A stretch of DNA of 51,218 bases from Gryganskiella cystojenkinii (Eukaryota; Mortierellomycota; Mortierellomycetes; Mortierellales; Mortierellaceae), in contig JAAAIG010000166.1 of NCBI GenBank assembly GCA_015852425.1, positions 1 through 51,218 on the forward strand. The letters run 5' to 3'. Position 1 is the first letter of the stretch, and the number at the start of each line of letters is the position of its first letter. Both the position numbers and the translations under genes were made by a program. Of this stretch, positions 25,401-35,414 are shown one piece after another. Below the pieces are notes generated by a model. That model worked only from the letters and a program-made list of their open reading frames with translations. It made no database searches and was not told the origin of the DNA.

Positions 25401-26768
25401 AGAAGGCACCAATGACGGTTCCAAAAAGCACAGTAAGGACATTGCCGGGTTGCATGTTACCCTTCTTGACCTCACCAGATCCGTACCAGAAGGCAAGAGC
25501 ATAAGAGCAGAACATGATGAACATGAAGCCACCCATACCGATACCGGTCGCAAAAGCCTTCTTAACTCCAGCCTTGTAAGCGTCCTTGAGGACGAACTCA
25601 AACTTTGCGAGCTCACGCTTCTGACCGTCGAAAGCGACAACGGTGCGGATGCTTCCAATGGCTTGTTCGGCATAACCACCAGCGACAGCATAGGAATCCT
25701 GACCATCAGACGAGGTCTCGGTCGAGTACTTGGCCATGAGGGCGCCGGTAACTAATAATGATTCATTGACAACAAGAAACGAGTGTTAGTATGAAGGAAT
25801 ATAAACATGAAAAGTAAGACAATCAAAAAATCAAATATATAAACTTACGGGCCATCAACGGGACCGCGGTCAAGAGCACCAAACTCATCTTCCAGCCGTG
25901 CGTGAAAGCGATGACAAAACCAGCGACAAAAGTCGCCAAACTGGAGAGGCAAAGACCGACCTTGTCCGCAAGACCATCAAAGATCAACTGAGTGTCGGCA
26001 CTGAGACGAGAGTTCAAAGACTCGGATTTTTTACCGGTGTCGTGCCAGGTGATGTCCTGGCGCAAGATCGCGTGGAGGTATTTTTCACGAATACGCTTGG
26101 TCTGGTTCTCGGCCGAGAGCGTGAAGAGACACATTTGACCATAGGCGACAAAGAACATGATCGCACCAACGACCGTAAACTTGATGACGATAATCCGGAG
26201 CGCGCTAACGAGTTCATCTGGAGGGCCAGTCTGGGAAATACTATTGACGACATTACCAAGGAGCAAAGCCACAAGGGGTTGGCCGACACCGTTGATAAAG
26301 GAGCAGAGGGTTCCAAAGCTAAAAGAATTACGAGTATGTTAAAGGGTTAAGAATTAAGGTACTTGGGGTTAGAAAGGCATGCAAAATTTCAGAAACCAAC
26401 AAAAAAAACAAGGCGTGGGAGGAGAGCAATAGCATAACAGCAGAAGTTACAAACAACAAAAATTAAGAATTAAGAGTGGATGCAACTTACAAGACGCAGG
26501 TCCAGTCCCAGGGGGATGCAAAGCGGTAAAGCTGCAGGTACGAGACCTTGGGCTCAGCCTCTGCCTTCTTCTTTTTGTCCTTTTTGCCATCTTTGTCATC
26601 CTCACCAGAGTCGGAGGACGCAGAGTCAGGACCGCCGGCCTTCTCGTCAGAAGCAAAGTTGACGGTCGAAGGCGTGGCGGTGATGTTGTTTCTGTCCGTA
26701 TCGGCAAAGTCGACGATGTGCGCGAGCTCGACCTCGGCCTTTTGGTGGTTGTCGGCTGCAGCAGACAT
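22498..26768 (-). CDS. Full-size ABCB-type multidrug ABC transporter
   Basis: An ATP-driven exporter of the P-glycoprotein/Ste6/Mdr1 class, 1333 residues. Exons in transcript order: 26768-26491, 26318-25849 and 25751-22498, all in phase. Order: acidic then Lys-rich N terminus, TMD1, NBD1, a charged linker, TMD2, NBD2. NBD1 has Walker A GHSGSGKST (about residue 450), signature LSGGQKQR and Walker B ILLLDEATSALD. NBD2 has Walker A GPSGCGKST (about 1125), LSGGQKQR and VLLLDEATSALD, followed by IVIAHRLST in both halves. All catalytic motifs are intact, so both sites should hydrolyse ATP. The substrate could be xenobiotics, lipids or a lipopeptide pheromone; sequence alone does not decide. The start ATG is followed by SAAADN and lies after an in-frame leader; earlier ATGs would add an unlikely hydrophobic stretch. 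The stop is followed at once by 13 C on the coding strand. Confidence 0.95.
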
Positions 26769-29269
26769 ATTCTGGCTGATGAGTAGAGGGAATGAGCGGG
26801 GGATGTGAAAATTAGAGACAGAGAGGGAAAGTGAAATAAAAAGGGTTGATACAAAAAGAAGGGTCCAGAGTTGGAGGATAAGGTTAGAACAGTCGAACAA
26901 AGCAGAAACAAGGGAAGCGGTCGGAAGGTTTTTTGTCGGCTGTTGATGTTGTTGTTGATGCTATCGTTGTGCAGTTGAATGTGGATACCTATAAGCTTTT
27001 TCACCAGGTAAAGGCGTTGTTATGAAAAGAGCAGGGGTGATCCGCGTTTGGTGAAGTAGCAGGGGACTACCGAAGAAGCAAAAGTAAGAAGGAGAGTAGT
27101 ATGATGTTTTTAAAAGATTAAGGAGAATGAGACAGAAAGAAAGAAGGGAAAACTGAGTGGACCTGCAGTCGATATTTATACTCTCCGAGTTGAAATGGTG
27201 GCCAAGAATGGCGATTTGGCTCTCCTCTCTTGCAGTGTCTTTCGTTTAGCGCACACAAACGGAGACTGAAAAAGGGAAAAACGTTATCGCAAACAGGGTT
27301 CTGTGTATGTTTTGTGTGCCAATTGCTCCCTCCCCTCTCCCTTTTTATTTTCTTCCACACCTGTCTGGCGCACTGTCACCCAGTAACAAAAAGAATTTTT
27401 GAGTTGCCAAGGAACCCCTGCTTCTGCGATGGAGGCGGACTTGGTCAATCATTTGTGCACTTCGTTCTTTCCTTGCTGAATTTCCTTTTTTGATCTTGCT
27501 TTGGCTCTCCTACTTTTATTTTTTTTCGTTCATTTCCCAAGCTCCTTTTCCTTCCACTCCTCCCCTTTGGTTGTGCCAAGAGCAAACATGAACTAAAATC
27601 AAGAGAGGTCATCTTCGTCCACCTCCAATTGGCCTGAATGATCTGATCAGCACCAAAACCAGAGCTACAGCACAGGTGGTTATCCGCTGCACCACCCCTG
27701 CTTTTGTTCAATTTGCCGAGAATCTCTGAGGTGCCGCGGTTCCAAATGGAGCTCTTTGATCCTTTCCTCCTCTTGTCTTTCTGCATAAACGTTTATCCCA
27801 GGTACTGTTTCTTGGAGTTGACAATGATGATAATCGGTTTTTTTTGCTACTTTTGGCGTCGATCATCTGATGAACCGTATGCGATGCGAAGACTTCTTGC
27901 ATATCTACTACGCTTTCCTTCAAATGGAAATAAAAAAGAGCCTCAATATAATAAGCCGCTCCATGTAATGATTCTCGCTTTTGGAGAACTCATCTCAACG
28001 ATCTCACTTCCTCCTCCACAGAAGTGAAACCCCGGTCAAGGGAAAATAAAAAAATACATCATCCGCGTCACAATGTCTTCTTTCCATGAACAGCCTCTCT
28101 CTCACTTTTTCTCACTCCTCATGTGCGGCAATCCAGAGAACATGATCGAAGAGAAGAGACGGATGGACGATGGAGTGGGTTTTTAAACAATCGAATCAAT
28201 GACAATCTAGAAACCAAGAGAACAGAGACGCCGCTTTTTTTCCCCCTCACTTCTCAACTCTGTTGTCGTTATCCTCGGGAAATGAGGGCGTGATTGTCAA
28301 ATGGTTTTGTGCTCGATGTCATCCTCCCTTCTCCCTCCTTCTCAGCTGCGGAGTGATATCTGATTGAATTTTTATTTCTTTTGTTTACTTTGTGCTTCCT
28401 TGGGCGAATTGGAGTCCCAAAGTCAAAGTCGAACAAGCATTTTTTTGTACGTTTGGTCGGTTCGTTGGCTTTTCCATGTGTAACCTGGCTGGACAGGTCG
28501 CACTTTGTAGAAAAAATCTCTATGAGATATCTCAACTCTCTTTAGTTCACTTGTACCCGAGCGTCATGGCGAGATTCCTTTTTGATGCCCAAGTTCTTTA
28601 ATAAAGAGTTGAGAGTGAAAAAAATAAGGTCAGAAAAGAATTCTCCGACTTCTCCCTTTCCCTTCCCCTCCTTCACCTACTGTATGTACCGCGGAACTGC
28701 AACGATTGTTTTGGGTTAAGGAGCATGTATATAGCTGCTGCGCTGCGCTGCAAATTGGGTTGGACGTTCGGGAAGAATTTCCGACAGAAACAATGACATC
28801 CGCGGTCTCCAGTCTAGATGAACAAAAAAAAAAGGCTGCCTCCTCTCTTTATTTCTTTGCTCTACTAAATTCTCTGTCGCGTTACCGAGGCCACACTCGA
28901 AAAAAAGGACACAAACACAGGAAAGTCCCTCCAAAAAAAAAAAAAAAAAATGCCTCGCCACCCCATAGCACGAGGCACTCATAGACTAATTTTTGTATTT
29001 TCTGCATAGAGTCAGGTTTGTTGTCGCTTTCTGCAAGCTTCTACACAGCAATTTACGGGCATGACCAAACCGAAAAAAACCCCCAACTGAACAACAAATA
29101 TAAGAAAACAATAACAAGGCGACGTGCCTTGTAAAGACGCTGCCAACTTTTTTTTTTTTTTTTGGACTCTTCCATCCTTTATTCGTCAAAGCGTCTTAAA
29201 AGACTTTGACACTCTTTCATACATCTTCAGCAATTATCTATTCTTTTATATTTTTATTTATAGAGCTTT
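26769..29269. other. Intergenic region upstream of the ABC transporter
   Basis: No gene is supported in these 2.5 kb. The proximal part is the ABC promoter and leader, with a TATA box at 27173-27180 and a possible 5' UTR intron (minus-strand GTATCC after AAGCTTATAG near 26985). The rest is AT-rich with A and T runs (28924-28941, 29149-29163). The open frames are short and lack domains. Confidence 0.55.
27173..27180 (-). promoter_or_regulatory. TATA box candidate of the ABC transporter
   Basis: The minus strand reads TATAAATA, within GTATAAATATCG, about 405 bp upstream of the ABC start codon. The same 12-mer lies before the phosphatase-like gene at 31121-31132. Function is inferred from sequence and position. 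Confidence 0.45.
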
Positions 29270-31043
29270 TCAAAAGTCTGCGCCTTCCAATGCTAAAGCC
29301 TTGAGGGTCATCGACACTTCGTAGTACTCATCAACGGGTTCGACGTTCGAACTGTTCGCGTTCCCAGATCCTGAGCTAGAGTTGTTGACTGCAGGCGAGT
29401 TTTTGCTAGTCGGAGGGGCCATCTGTTGTTGTTGCTGTGGTTGTGATTGCTGTGGTTGTGGCTGCTGCTGTTGCTCCTCAGACCGCGATTCACTTTTACT
29501 CTCTCCGCCACTACTTGTCGTCTCGTTCTCGGCAGTTTGACTCCCAGAAGCTTGATCACCCTGAGGAATCACGGAAATGACGGCCGATGATGCTTGAGAT
29601 TGAAGAGTTGTTGCTGCTGTCGTCGTTGTCGTTTTTGACGATATAGTCGATCCAGAAAGATTGGGTATCATGGTATTGTTCACTCGAACACCTAGTCCGG
29701 AAGGTGACTGGCCTGTAGCTGCTCTCTTTGATATTGATCCTGAGGTTATCGTTGACATTGGAGAAGTTACCGTTGATAATGGAGAGCTATCGACACTGTT
29801 CGTGTCCTGCAAGAACGTTGTCGAAGAGGACAAGGGGGTCGAGACCGAGGTACCGTGCTGTCCTTGTGGATGTTGGGGTTGTTGTGGTTGTGGAAGAGGC
29901 GGTGGCAGTTGTTGAGAGAATGGATTTAGTCCGCCTGCGGCGTTGGAACGTTTGATTCGAGTCAGGGCAGCGATTGTAGGTGTCGCCAACGTGTTTTGGT
30001 GACTGTAATGATGGATCAGCTTTGGTGATACACCACCTCCACTGCTGCCACCACTGCTCCCACTGTTGACTCCGCTGCCATTATAAGGCATGCTGCCTGA
30101 GACAGAAACTGGAGTATTGATTTGCTGTTGCTGATGCTGCTGGTGTTGCGGATTTGTTCCGGCGGGCAGTGTAAAGTTGAGTTTCAGGGTAGGATGCTTC
30201 TTGAACGTGACCTGACCTTCCCAGAGCCATGGAGGGATTGGTTTCGAGATCTCGATCTCTGACGCAAATTTCTCCACAAATACTGACTCTTCTGAGCTAA
30301 TCACGCCTCCTCGTAGATATCTTTGTGAGGAGAAAGGCCAAAAAAATGAATAAAAGGATGGAATTTTGCAGCAAACTACAATGACTTTAAAGTGAAGCAG
30401 TATATTTTCCTTACCTCAAGAACTCGCCCATTGCCGAGGAGATGTTCCAAGTCTGCAACTTGCGAAGACAACAGACGACCAATCCTGTTACACTTGCGCC
30501 ATCCAGGCAATGCACATAGATCGGAAGGTTATCTGGGTCAATCATGATCTACATGGACAAATGCACCAAGGCAGTATGATTAATTCTCATCGCTATTACT
30601 CCTTGTCCATACCGCTGGTGACCCAAGCCTTTACTATCGCAGCTGCCGTCACCTGAACTGCTTCGACTGCACGGTTATAAGTGAGGGGCACATTATCCTT
30701 GACCTTGTCGACAGGCAAGTGGATCGGTGTGATCCCTTGTTCGCGACAAAATTCCTGAAAGACCTCATCCGGCTTGTCGGGGATCAAGGAGAGGATTGTC
30801 TTGAGTTTGAGTCTAACGGAAGGAGAGAGGTATTCAATGCATGTCGAGTTTGTGAGTTACTTTATGACGAGTCCAAGAAAGAAAGAAAAAAACATCTCAA
30901 CGGCGAGAGATTGTCACTCGCATGTACCTCTTCAGGTAACGAAGATTCCTTTGTTTTGGGTATGCGCCTCTATAGACCTCCGGTTCGACAGTGCCGAATC
31001 GAAACGGTGGGATAAGCGGTGCTGGTGACGAAGAGGCTGTCAT
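29270..31043 (-). CDS. Atypical tyrosine-phosphatase-like protein (Siw14/Oca family), Arg-less P-loop
   Basis: Exons in transcript order: 31043-30928, 30812-30623 (or 30613), 30548-30415 (or a shorter start) and 30320-29270, about 496 residues. The N-terminal about 170 residues match the Siw14/Oca group: FGTVEPEVYRGAYPKQRNL, KTILSLIPDKPDEVF, then IYVHCLDGASVTGLVV and CLRKLQTW. The P-loop should be HC-X5-R. Here C116 is present but the Arg position is V122, so classical phosphatase chemistry is unlikely; yeast Oca-type paralogues are also thought to be degenerate. A C-terminal tail of about 300 residues is Ser/Thr/Gln-rich and disordered. The likely role is adaptor or pseudophosphatase, perhaps in inositol-pyrophosphate or stress signalling by analogy with Siw14. 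The intron 2 borders are uncertain: TGG with GTCACC is in frame and gives the best family fit; GTATGG with a later acceptor is also in frame. Confidence 0.83.
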
Positions 31044-31495
31044 CGTGTCTGGGCTTCAATGTCCGAGGTCTTTCGTGTCTTGTCCGTGAAAAGATGTGGA
31101 ATGTGATGCATGCCGAAAAACGATATTTATACCAGGGATGTGGCACGTGACTTTGGTCTGTAATTTGTTCGTGTGTTTGCATTGAAGCTGTCAACTAGCA
31201 CACAAACCAAGTAGGAAGTATCAACTAGACCGACTGATTGCCCAGGGTTTGCCTGGTTGGCGACTCGCAGAATCAACGAAGGTCCTCGTAGATCAAAAAG
31301 AAAGAAACTTCTCCTCCACTTTGGTTGCGCAACGCCTCTAAGTCAATATTTTTTTCATGACACATTTTGGGGCCAACCTTCTCACGCGCATAAAATTCGC
31401 GCGAACACACGCCTATTTTTCTTCTTTTCCATTCAATTCCACTCCTCACTCACCCTCTCTCCTTCCTTCTTTCTAATTCTGCCAAAGAGATCACC
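31044..31495. promoter_or_regulatory. Bidirectional promoter between phosphatase-like and TatD-like genes
   Basis: The two start codons are 452 bp apart and point away from each other. The left side has a TATA box for the minus-strand gene (31124-31131). The right side is CT-rich on the plus strand (about 31415-31475) and ends in a good start context, CACC before the ATG. No coding potential is seen between. Confidence 0.6.
31124..31131 (-). promoter_or_regulatory. TATA box candidate of the phosphatase-like gene
   Basis: The minus strand reads TATAAATA within GTATAAATATCG, 81 bp before the ATG at 31043. Spacing is normal for a fungal TATA promoter with a short 5' UTR. Confidence 0.55.
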
Positions 31496-33565
31496 ATGTG
31501 CGGAGCAGACGGACTCATCGACCCAAACGACCCGCACTACGAGGAACAAGTCGTCGCTCTCGCCTCATTCCCACAGGAACTTTTTGCATCCCTCACTGAT
31601 GCCCATTGTCACATTCAGGACGACCGTGCCAACATTCAGAAACTTGTTCAGTCCTGGTCTACCTCCAACAGAACTACTGGAAACGACAACAACAGCAACA
31701 ACAACAACACTGAGGATAATTCCTGCTCTCATGTCCGCCCGTTGCGCACCTCAAGAGTCTGTCTCATGGGTGTTCAGCCCTCCGAGGACCTCGGGCATGC
31801 CGCCGACAACAAGGACAACAACAATGACGATCAACTGTCCGAGATCACCAACAAGGCCTCTTCTTCGCTCTCCCTCACCACCAACACGATCCCGACCTCG
31901 TCCACGCCTATTGTCACCGTGACCTGGAACGAGACAGATACAAAAGGCGACTGGGACTTGGTTTCAAAACTCGCGCATGATTATCCGGACAGATTCGTCC
32001 CTTGTTTCGGTATCCATCCTTGGTTCACGCACAAGTACCGCCCCTTGGAGGAGCCGACTGGGCCTGCCTTGGAGCTTCGAGGCCACGAACGTCCCAACTC
32101 CAACGCAAACGGCGTTGCACCTTCTGCAGCTGAGACAGGCGCTTCGCCCAACCTTTCGTTCTCGTCTGCGGCTGTGACCGCCGTCCCGGAATCAGGCGTT
32201 GATCGAGAGGCTTTCTTAGCCATGTCGAAACAGCTGCAGGCTCAAATAGCCAAGGATCAAGGTCTTGATAGAGAAGCGGTCAACGAGGAAAACCATCAGG
32301 ACTCGACCACCGCTGCGGCAGCTGCCGCCGACAATAAGGTTCAGAGTCCGGAGTCGATTCAATTGAGCACCTCGGATCAGCACTGCCATCGAAACGTTTC
32401 GAGTTTTGACCATTACAAACAAGTCCTCAGTTTACCGACCTCTGCTCCCGAGAACTATCTTCAGGAACTGTCAACCCGATTGCCCCAGCCCCGTGCCTTG
32501 GAACCGGCAATGAAGGAACTTCGTCGTAAGCTGGAAGAGCATCCTCACGCGATCCTGGGCGAGATTGGACTCGATCGTACTGCTCGTGTTCCTGAACCTT
32601 CGTCTGGAAAAACCGACGAGCCCACCGCTGTTGCTACCGCCACAGGAGCCGAAGATAAGGACAAGGACAAGGACAAGGACAAGGATAAGGACAAGAAGGA
32701 ACCCCAGAAAAAGATCACGTTGGCTCTGACCTCGATACAGCATCAACTAGATATAGTCCGCGAACAACTCAAGATCGCAGCCTCGTTGGATCGCGGCGTC
32801 AGTTTCCACTGTGTGCAGGCCTACGGTCACTGGCACGATTTCCTTATCCGAGAGGGAAAACGGTTGCGACAGGTGGAGGCCGAACAAAAATTTCATCGTC
32901 AGATGCTACAGATCCATGGATTCAACGGCGGTGGTGGCAGCGGCACCTCTTTGTCCACACCATTGATTAGTTCTACGACCGGTCGTCTCAGTAAACGTGG
33001 GGCAGCTAGATTGCGCCGTGAGGCGAGAGATGCAGAGTGGGAACGACATGTGGCCTCTACCCTGCAAGAGTCCTCGGATGAAGAGTCAGAGGATGAATAC
33101 GATGACAATGATGGCGAGTCCAGTACGATTAAATCGGGTCCTGCCGCGACGACTGGCACCGTAGACGATATCCCAGGGATGTCTTCGGACTCTCTTGCTA
33201 CCTCTACCCCAGCAATAATATCGCAACCTGTCTACGAGCCAATTCTTCCTCCAAGGCTTTGCATGCACAGTTACGGAGGATCGGTCGATATGCTCCGAGC
33301 TTTTACAAGAATGGATCATCCTCCTGAAATGTATTTCTCATTCTCGATTTTGATCAACGGTCGACTACAGGAACGGAAACTGAGTGAGTTGATCCAGGCG
33401 GTCCCCGAGGATCGACTCTTGGTCGAGTCGGACCATCATTCGCATGCTGAGGTTGATCCCTTGTTGATCGAGATAGTCCAGAAGATTGCCTCGATTCGAA
33501 ACTGGACTATCGAACAAACTGTAGAGATCACGACCCGGAATTGGCAGCGATTTGTTTATGGATAA
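31496..33565 (+). CDS. TatD-family metallohydrolase (Cut9-interacting Scn1-like) with large insertions
   Basis: A single exon of 689 residues, against about 260-340 for usual TatD enzymes. The metal-binding set looks complete: DAHCH (H37, H39), GEIGLD (E356), SFHCVQ (H438), MHSYGG (H591) and ESDHH (D646). This predicts a two-metal TIM-barrel hydrolase with DNase or phosphoesterase activity. The RFVPCFGIHPWF and HSYGGSVDMLR segments resemble the S. pombe Scn1 (Cut9-interacting) group. Extra length comes from low-complexity insertions: an Asn/Asp/Ser-rich stretch after about residue 60, an Ala/Ser/Gln-rich region near 200-330, a Lys-Asp repeat near 387-401 and an acidic block near 515-560. They all fall between core strands and so could be loops. 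The start has a strong CACC context. The gene converges on the NADAR gene 231 bp away. Confidence 0.87.
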   Translation: MCGADGLIDPNDPHYEEQVVALASFPQELFASLTDAHCHIQDDRANIQKLVQSWSTSNRTTGNDNNSNNNNTEDNSCSHVRPLRTSRVCLMGVQPSEDLGHAADNKDNNNDDQLSEITNKASSSLSLTTNTIPTSSTPIVTVTWNETDTKGDWDLVSKLAHDYPDRFVPCFGIHPWFTHKYRPLEEPTGPALELRGHERPNSNANGVAPSAAETGASPNLSFSSAAVTAVPESGVDREAFLAMSKQLQAQIAKDQGLDREAVNEENHQDSTTAAAAAADNKVQSPESIQLSTSDQHCHRNVSSFDHYKQVLSLPTSAPENYLQELSTRLPQPRALEPAMKELRRKLEEHPHAILGEIGLDRTARVPEPSSGKTDEPTAVATATGAEDKDKDKDKDKDKDKKEPQKKITLALTSIQHQLDIVREQLKIAASLDRGVSFHCVQAYGHWHDFLIREGKRLRQVEAEQKFHRQMLQIHGFNGGGGSGTSLSTPLISSTTGRLSKRGAARLRREARDAEWERHVASTLQESSDEESEDEYDDNDGESSTIKSGPAATTGTVDDIPGMSSDSLATSTPAIISQPVYEPILPPRLCMHSYGGSVDMLRAFTRMDHPPEMYFSFSILINGRLQERKLSELIQAVPEDRLLVESDHHSHAEVDPLLIEIVQKIASIRNWTIEQTVEITTRNWQRFVYG
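32656..32697 (+). repeat. AAGGAC hexanucleotide repeat encoding (Lys-Asp)n
   Basis: About seven copies of AAGGAC or AAGGAT code for alternating Asp and Lys inside the TatD-like gene. The copies are nearly identical, so they are prone to length change; the frame stays open because the unit is six bases. Confidence 0.85.
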
Positions 33566-33796
33566 ATCGAGTGGCGTAGTTGTAGCAAAAAAAAAAGTTC
33601 CCTGGACGAGGAGAAATTAAAAAAGAGGGCATATTTAAACAAAAGTTGCGAATGTCGTCGGTCCCTGGTCGTTTGTTAGTCATCGCCCTATGGTTTTATT
33701 CATATTGCAAAAAAAATTGGCTCTTCGTTGGCCTTTTTCGAGGAAGGAAGAAAGGTTGCGCCTATGGCAACATGCAAATAGACAAAAGTGAAAAGC

Positions 33797-35265
33797 TTAG
33801 ACTTCTTCTTCCTGGTAAAGCTGATCGAAGCTCTTGCCTCGGATCTGGAATTCTTCCTTGAAAAGAACTCGTCGAACGCGTTCCAAGAGGTAGCCGAGTC
33901 GGTTCATACCCTTTCCATCCTGGCCCGTACCCCAATAAGGGTCCCGCCACGATTGCTCAACCTACATGAAAATGAAAAAGGTGTACGCATCATGAATGGG
34001 ATAGCAATAAAGGTTTTCGCTCCTTTTCCACCGAATGTTAACTTTAGACTCTCAATCGAATTGTCATCCTTTTTTTCTCTACACCTTACCAATTGACAGT
34101 TTCCGGTTGAGAGCAACTCATAACGCGCACGACGGTTCGACGGACCTTGATCCAAGGAGAACTTGAGGAGGAGGGCCTTGAACATGACCTCCTCCTTGAA
34201 GATCAGACCGCATCGGCATTGCGTCTCCCAATACCAGCAAAGACTGGACGATTCCTTGGCAGCCTGGAAGGCTTCTCGAGGAGTCGGCGCGTTCTTGACC
34301 TTTTCGAGGTCCTGAATGTTGGAGCATTTGTTTGCTTGGACTTTGTAGAGTATTATGGATAACAGGATAACAAGAGGTTGAGATTAGAGACCGCTGCCAC
34401 CCGGCGAGCTTGATGTGGTGGTAGTCTCAGAGAAAAGACTCTTTTGTTTTTTAGCTTACAATAGTGCTCCGTGGTTTCGTATCTGCGCATGCTGTCAATA
34501 CAAGTAAAGGCCAGATCCTGTGCAAAGTTGGTCAAAACGTACCTAGTGACCATACGCAAAAGAAAAGAAAAAAATTAGGAAAAGACGCGGTTTTGTTCTC
34601 TTTTTCGTACATACTCAGCCGAGTTAGTTCGATCAATTTAACTATCCGTCGATAAACATTTACCAGGGTGCATCCTTCTCGTAAAAGGGCAACGACGTGA
34701 CATTGATTGCCTTAGACCAACGTGTAGTCATCCGACAGGACGAGAAGTCAGGTCTCTCCGCATGATCAGCAACCCGATAGAACGCCTCCTCGATCGTGCA
34801 AGCAACGACCCTGAATTTTTTGCAGAGAAATCCAACTTGGTGAGGATCTTTATATCGAGTGATTCTCTCCACAGCCACGTCCAACGTCAAATCTGTTAGG
34901 TCGGTCCGAATGGTCGAGAGTAATTCATCGAGCAGACCCCAGTCCTCCAAGTTATCAAAAACAATCCAAACTACGGGGTGAAGTCCTGCGGGCCAGACAT
35001 GGGTCACGAGTGCGTCAAGCAAGGTCGTGTAGAGGGACTGGATCAGGGCGCTTCGACGTTCTGTGTTTTCACAGACGTTGTTGTTGCACGTACGATCGAA
35101 TCCGTGGTAAAGATCGAGCTGCAGACTGTAGCACTTGTCCTTTTTACCCAGATACTGTGCGAATTTTCCGGCCTTGGTGTGGTAGACGGAGAAGAAAGGG
35201 TTCAGGATGATGTGGACATGGTCGGCCTTGGTCGGGTCGATCTTGTCAAAAGCATCGACTAGCAT
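33797..35265 (-). CDS. NADAR-domain protein with unrecognised N-terminal domain
   Basis: Exons in transcript order: 35265-34664, 34542-34460, 34340-34090 and 33961-33797, all in phase, giving 366 residues. The C-terminal half (about 194-350) is a NADAR/YbiA-type domain. It shows FYEKDAPWYVLTNFA, the TTEHYFQANK motif (E226, H227) split by an intron, PTPREAFQAAK, VMFKALLLKFS, LLSTGNCQLVEQSW, DPYWGTGQDGKGMNRLG and LLERVR. NADAR proteins cleave N-glycosidic bonds: YbiA removes reactive riboflavin intermediates, and some relatives remove ADP-ribose from guanine. The N-terminal about 190 residues (starting MLVDAFDKIDP, with VWIVFDNLEDWG and FRVVACTIEEAF) have mixed alpha/beta character. I do not recognise the fold. 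The start at 35265 is chosen because upstream sequence is a pyrimidine-rich leader; a longer frame to 35373 exists. The gene lies 149 bp downstream of NAR1 in tandem. Both catalytic motifs look intact. Confidence 0.86.
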
Positions 35266-35414
35266 ATTTTCCCGTTGAAAAGTATGAGGGGGGAGGGAGC
35301 AGCGATGATGAAGAAATAACGAACGATAGATAGAGGAGGCCAAAAGACTGAGAAAGTTTTTTTTATGATACAATTTTCTGCAATATTTGCAATAAGTTAA
35401 CCTCTAATGAATAA

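Noticed and set aside
24250..25755. 501-codon open frame on the plus strand
   Set aside because: It lies wholly antisense to ABC transporter exon 3, whose ATPase motifs are intact. Its product shows no domain and follows the codon bias of the opposite strand.
35266..35373. Longer start for the NADAR gene
   Set aside because: The 36 extra codons come from pyrimidine-rich leader sequence; the ATG at 35265 begins the first part that looks like folded protein.
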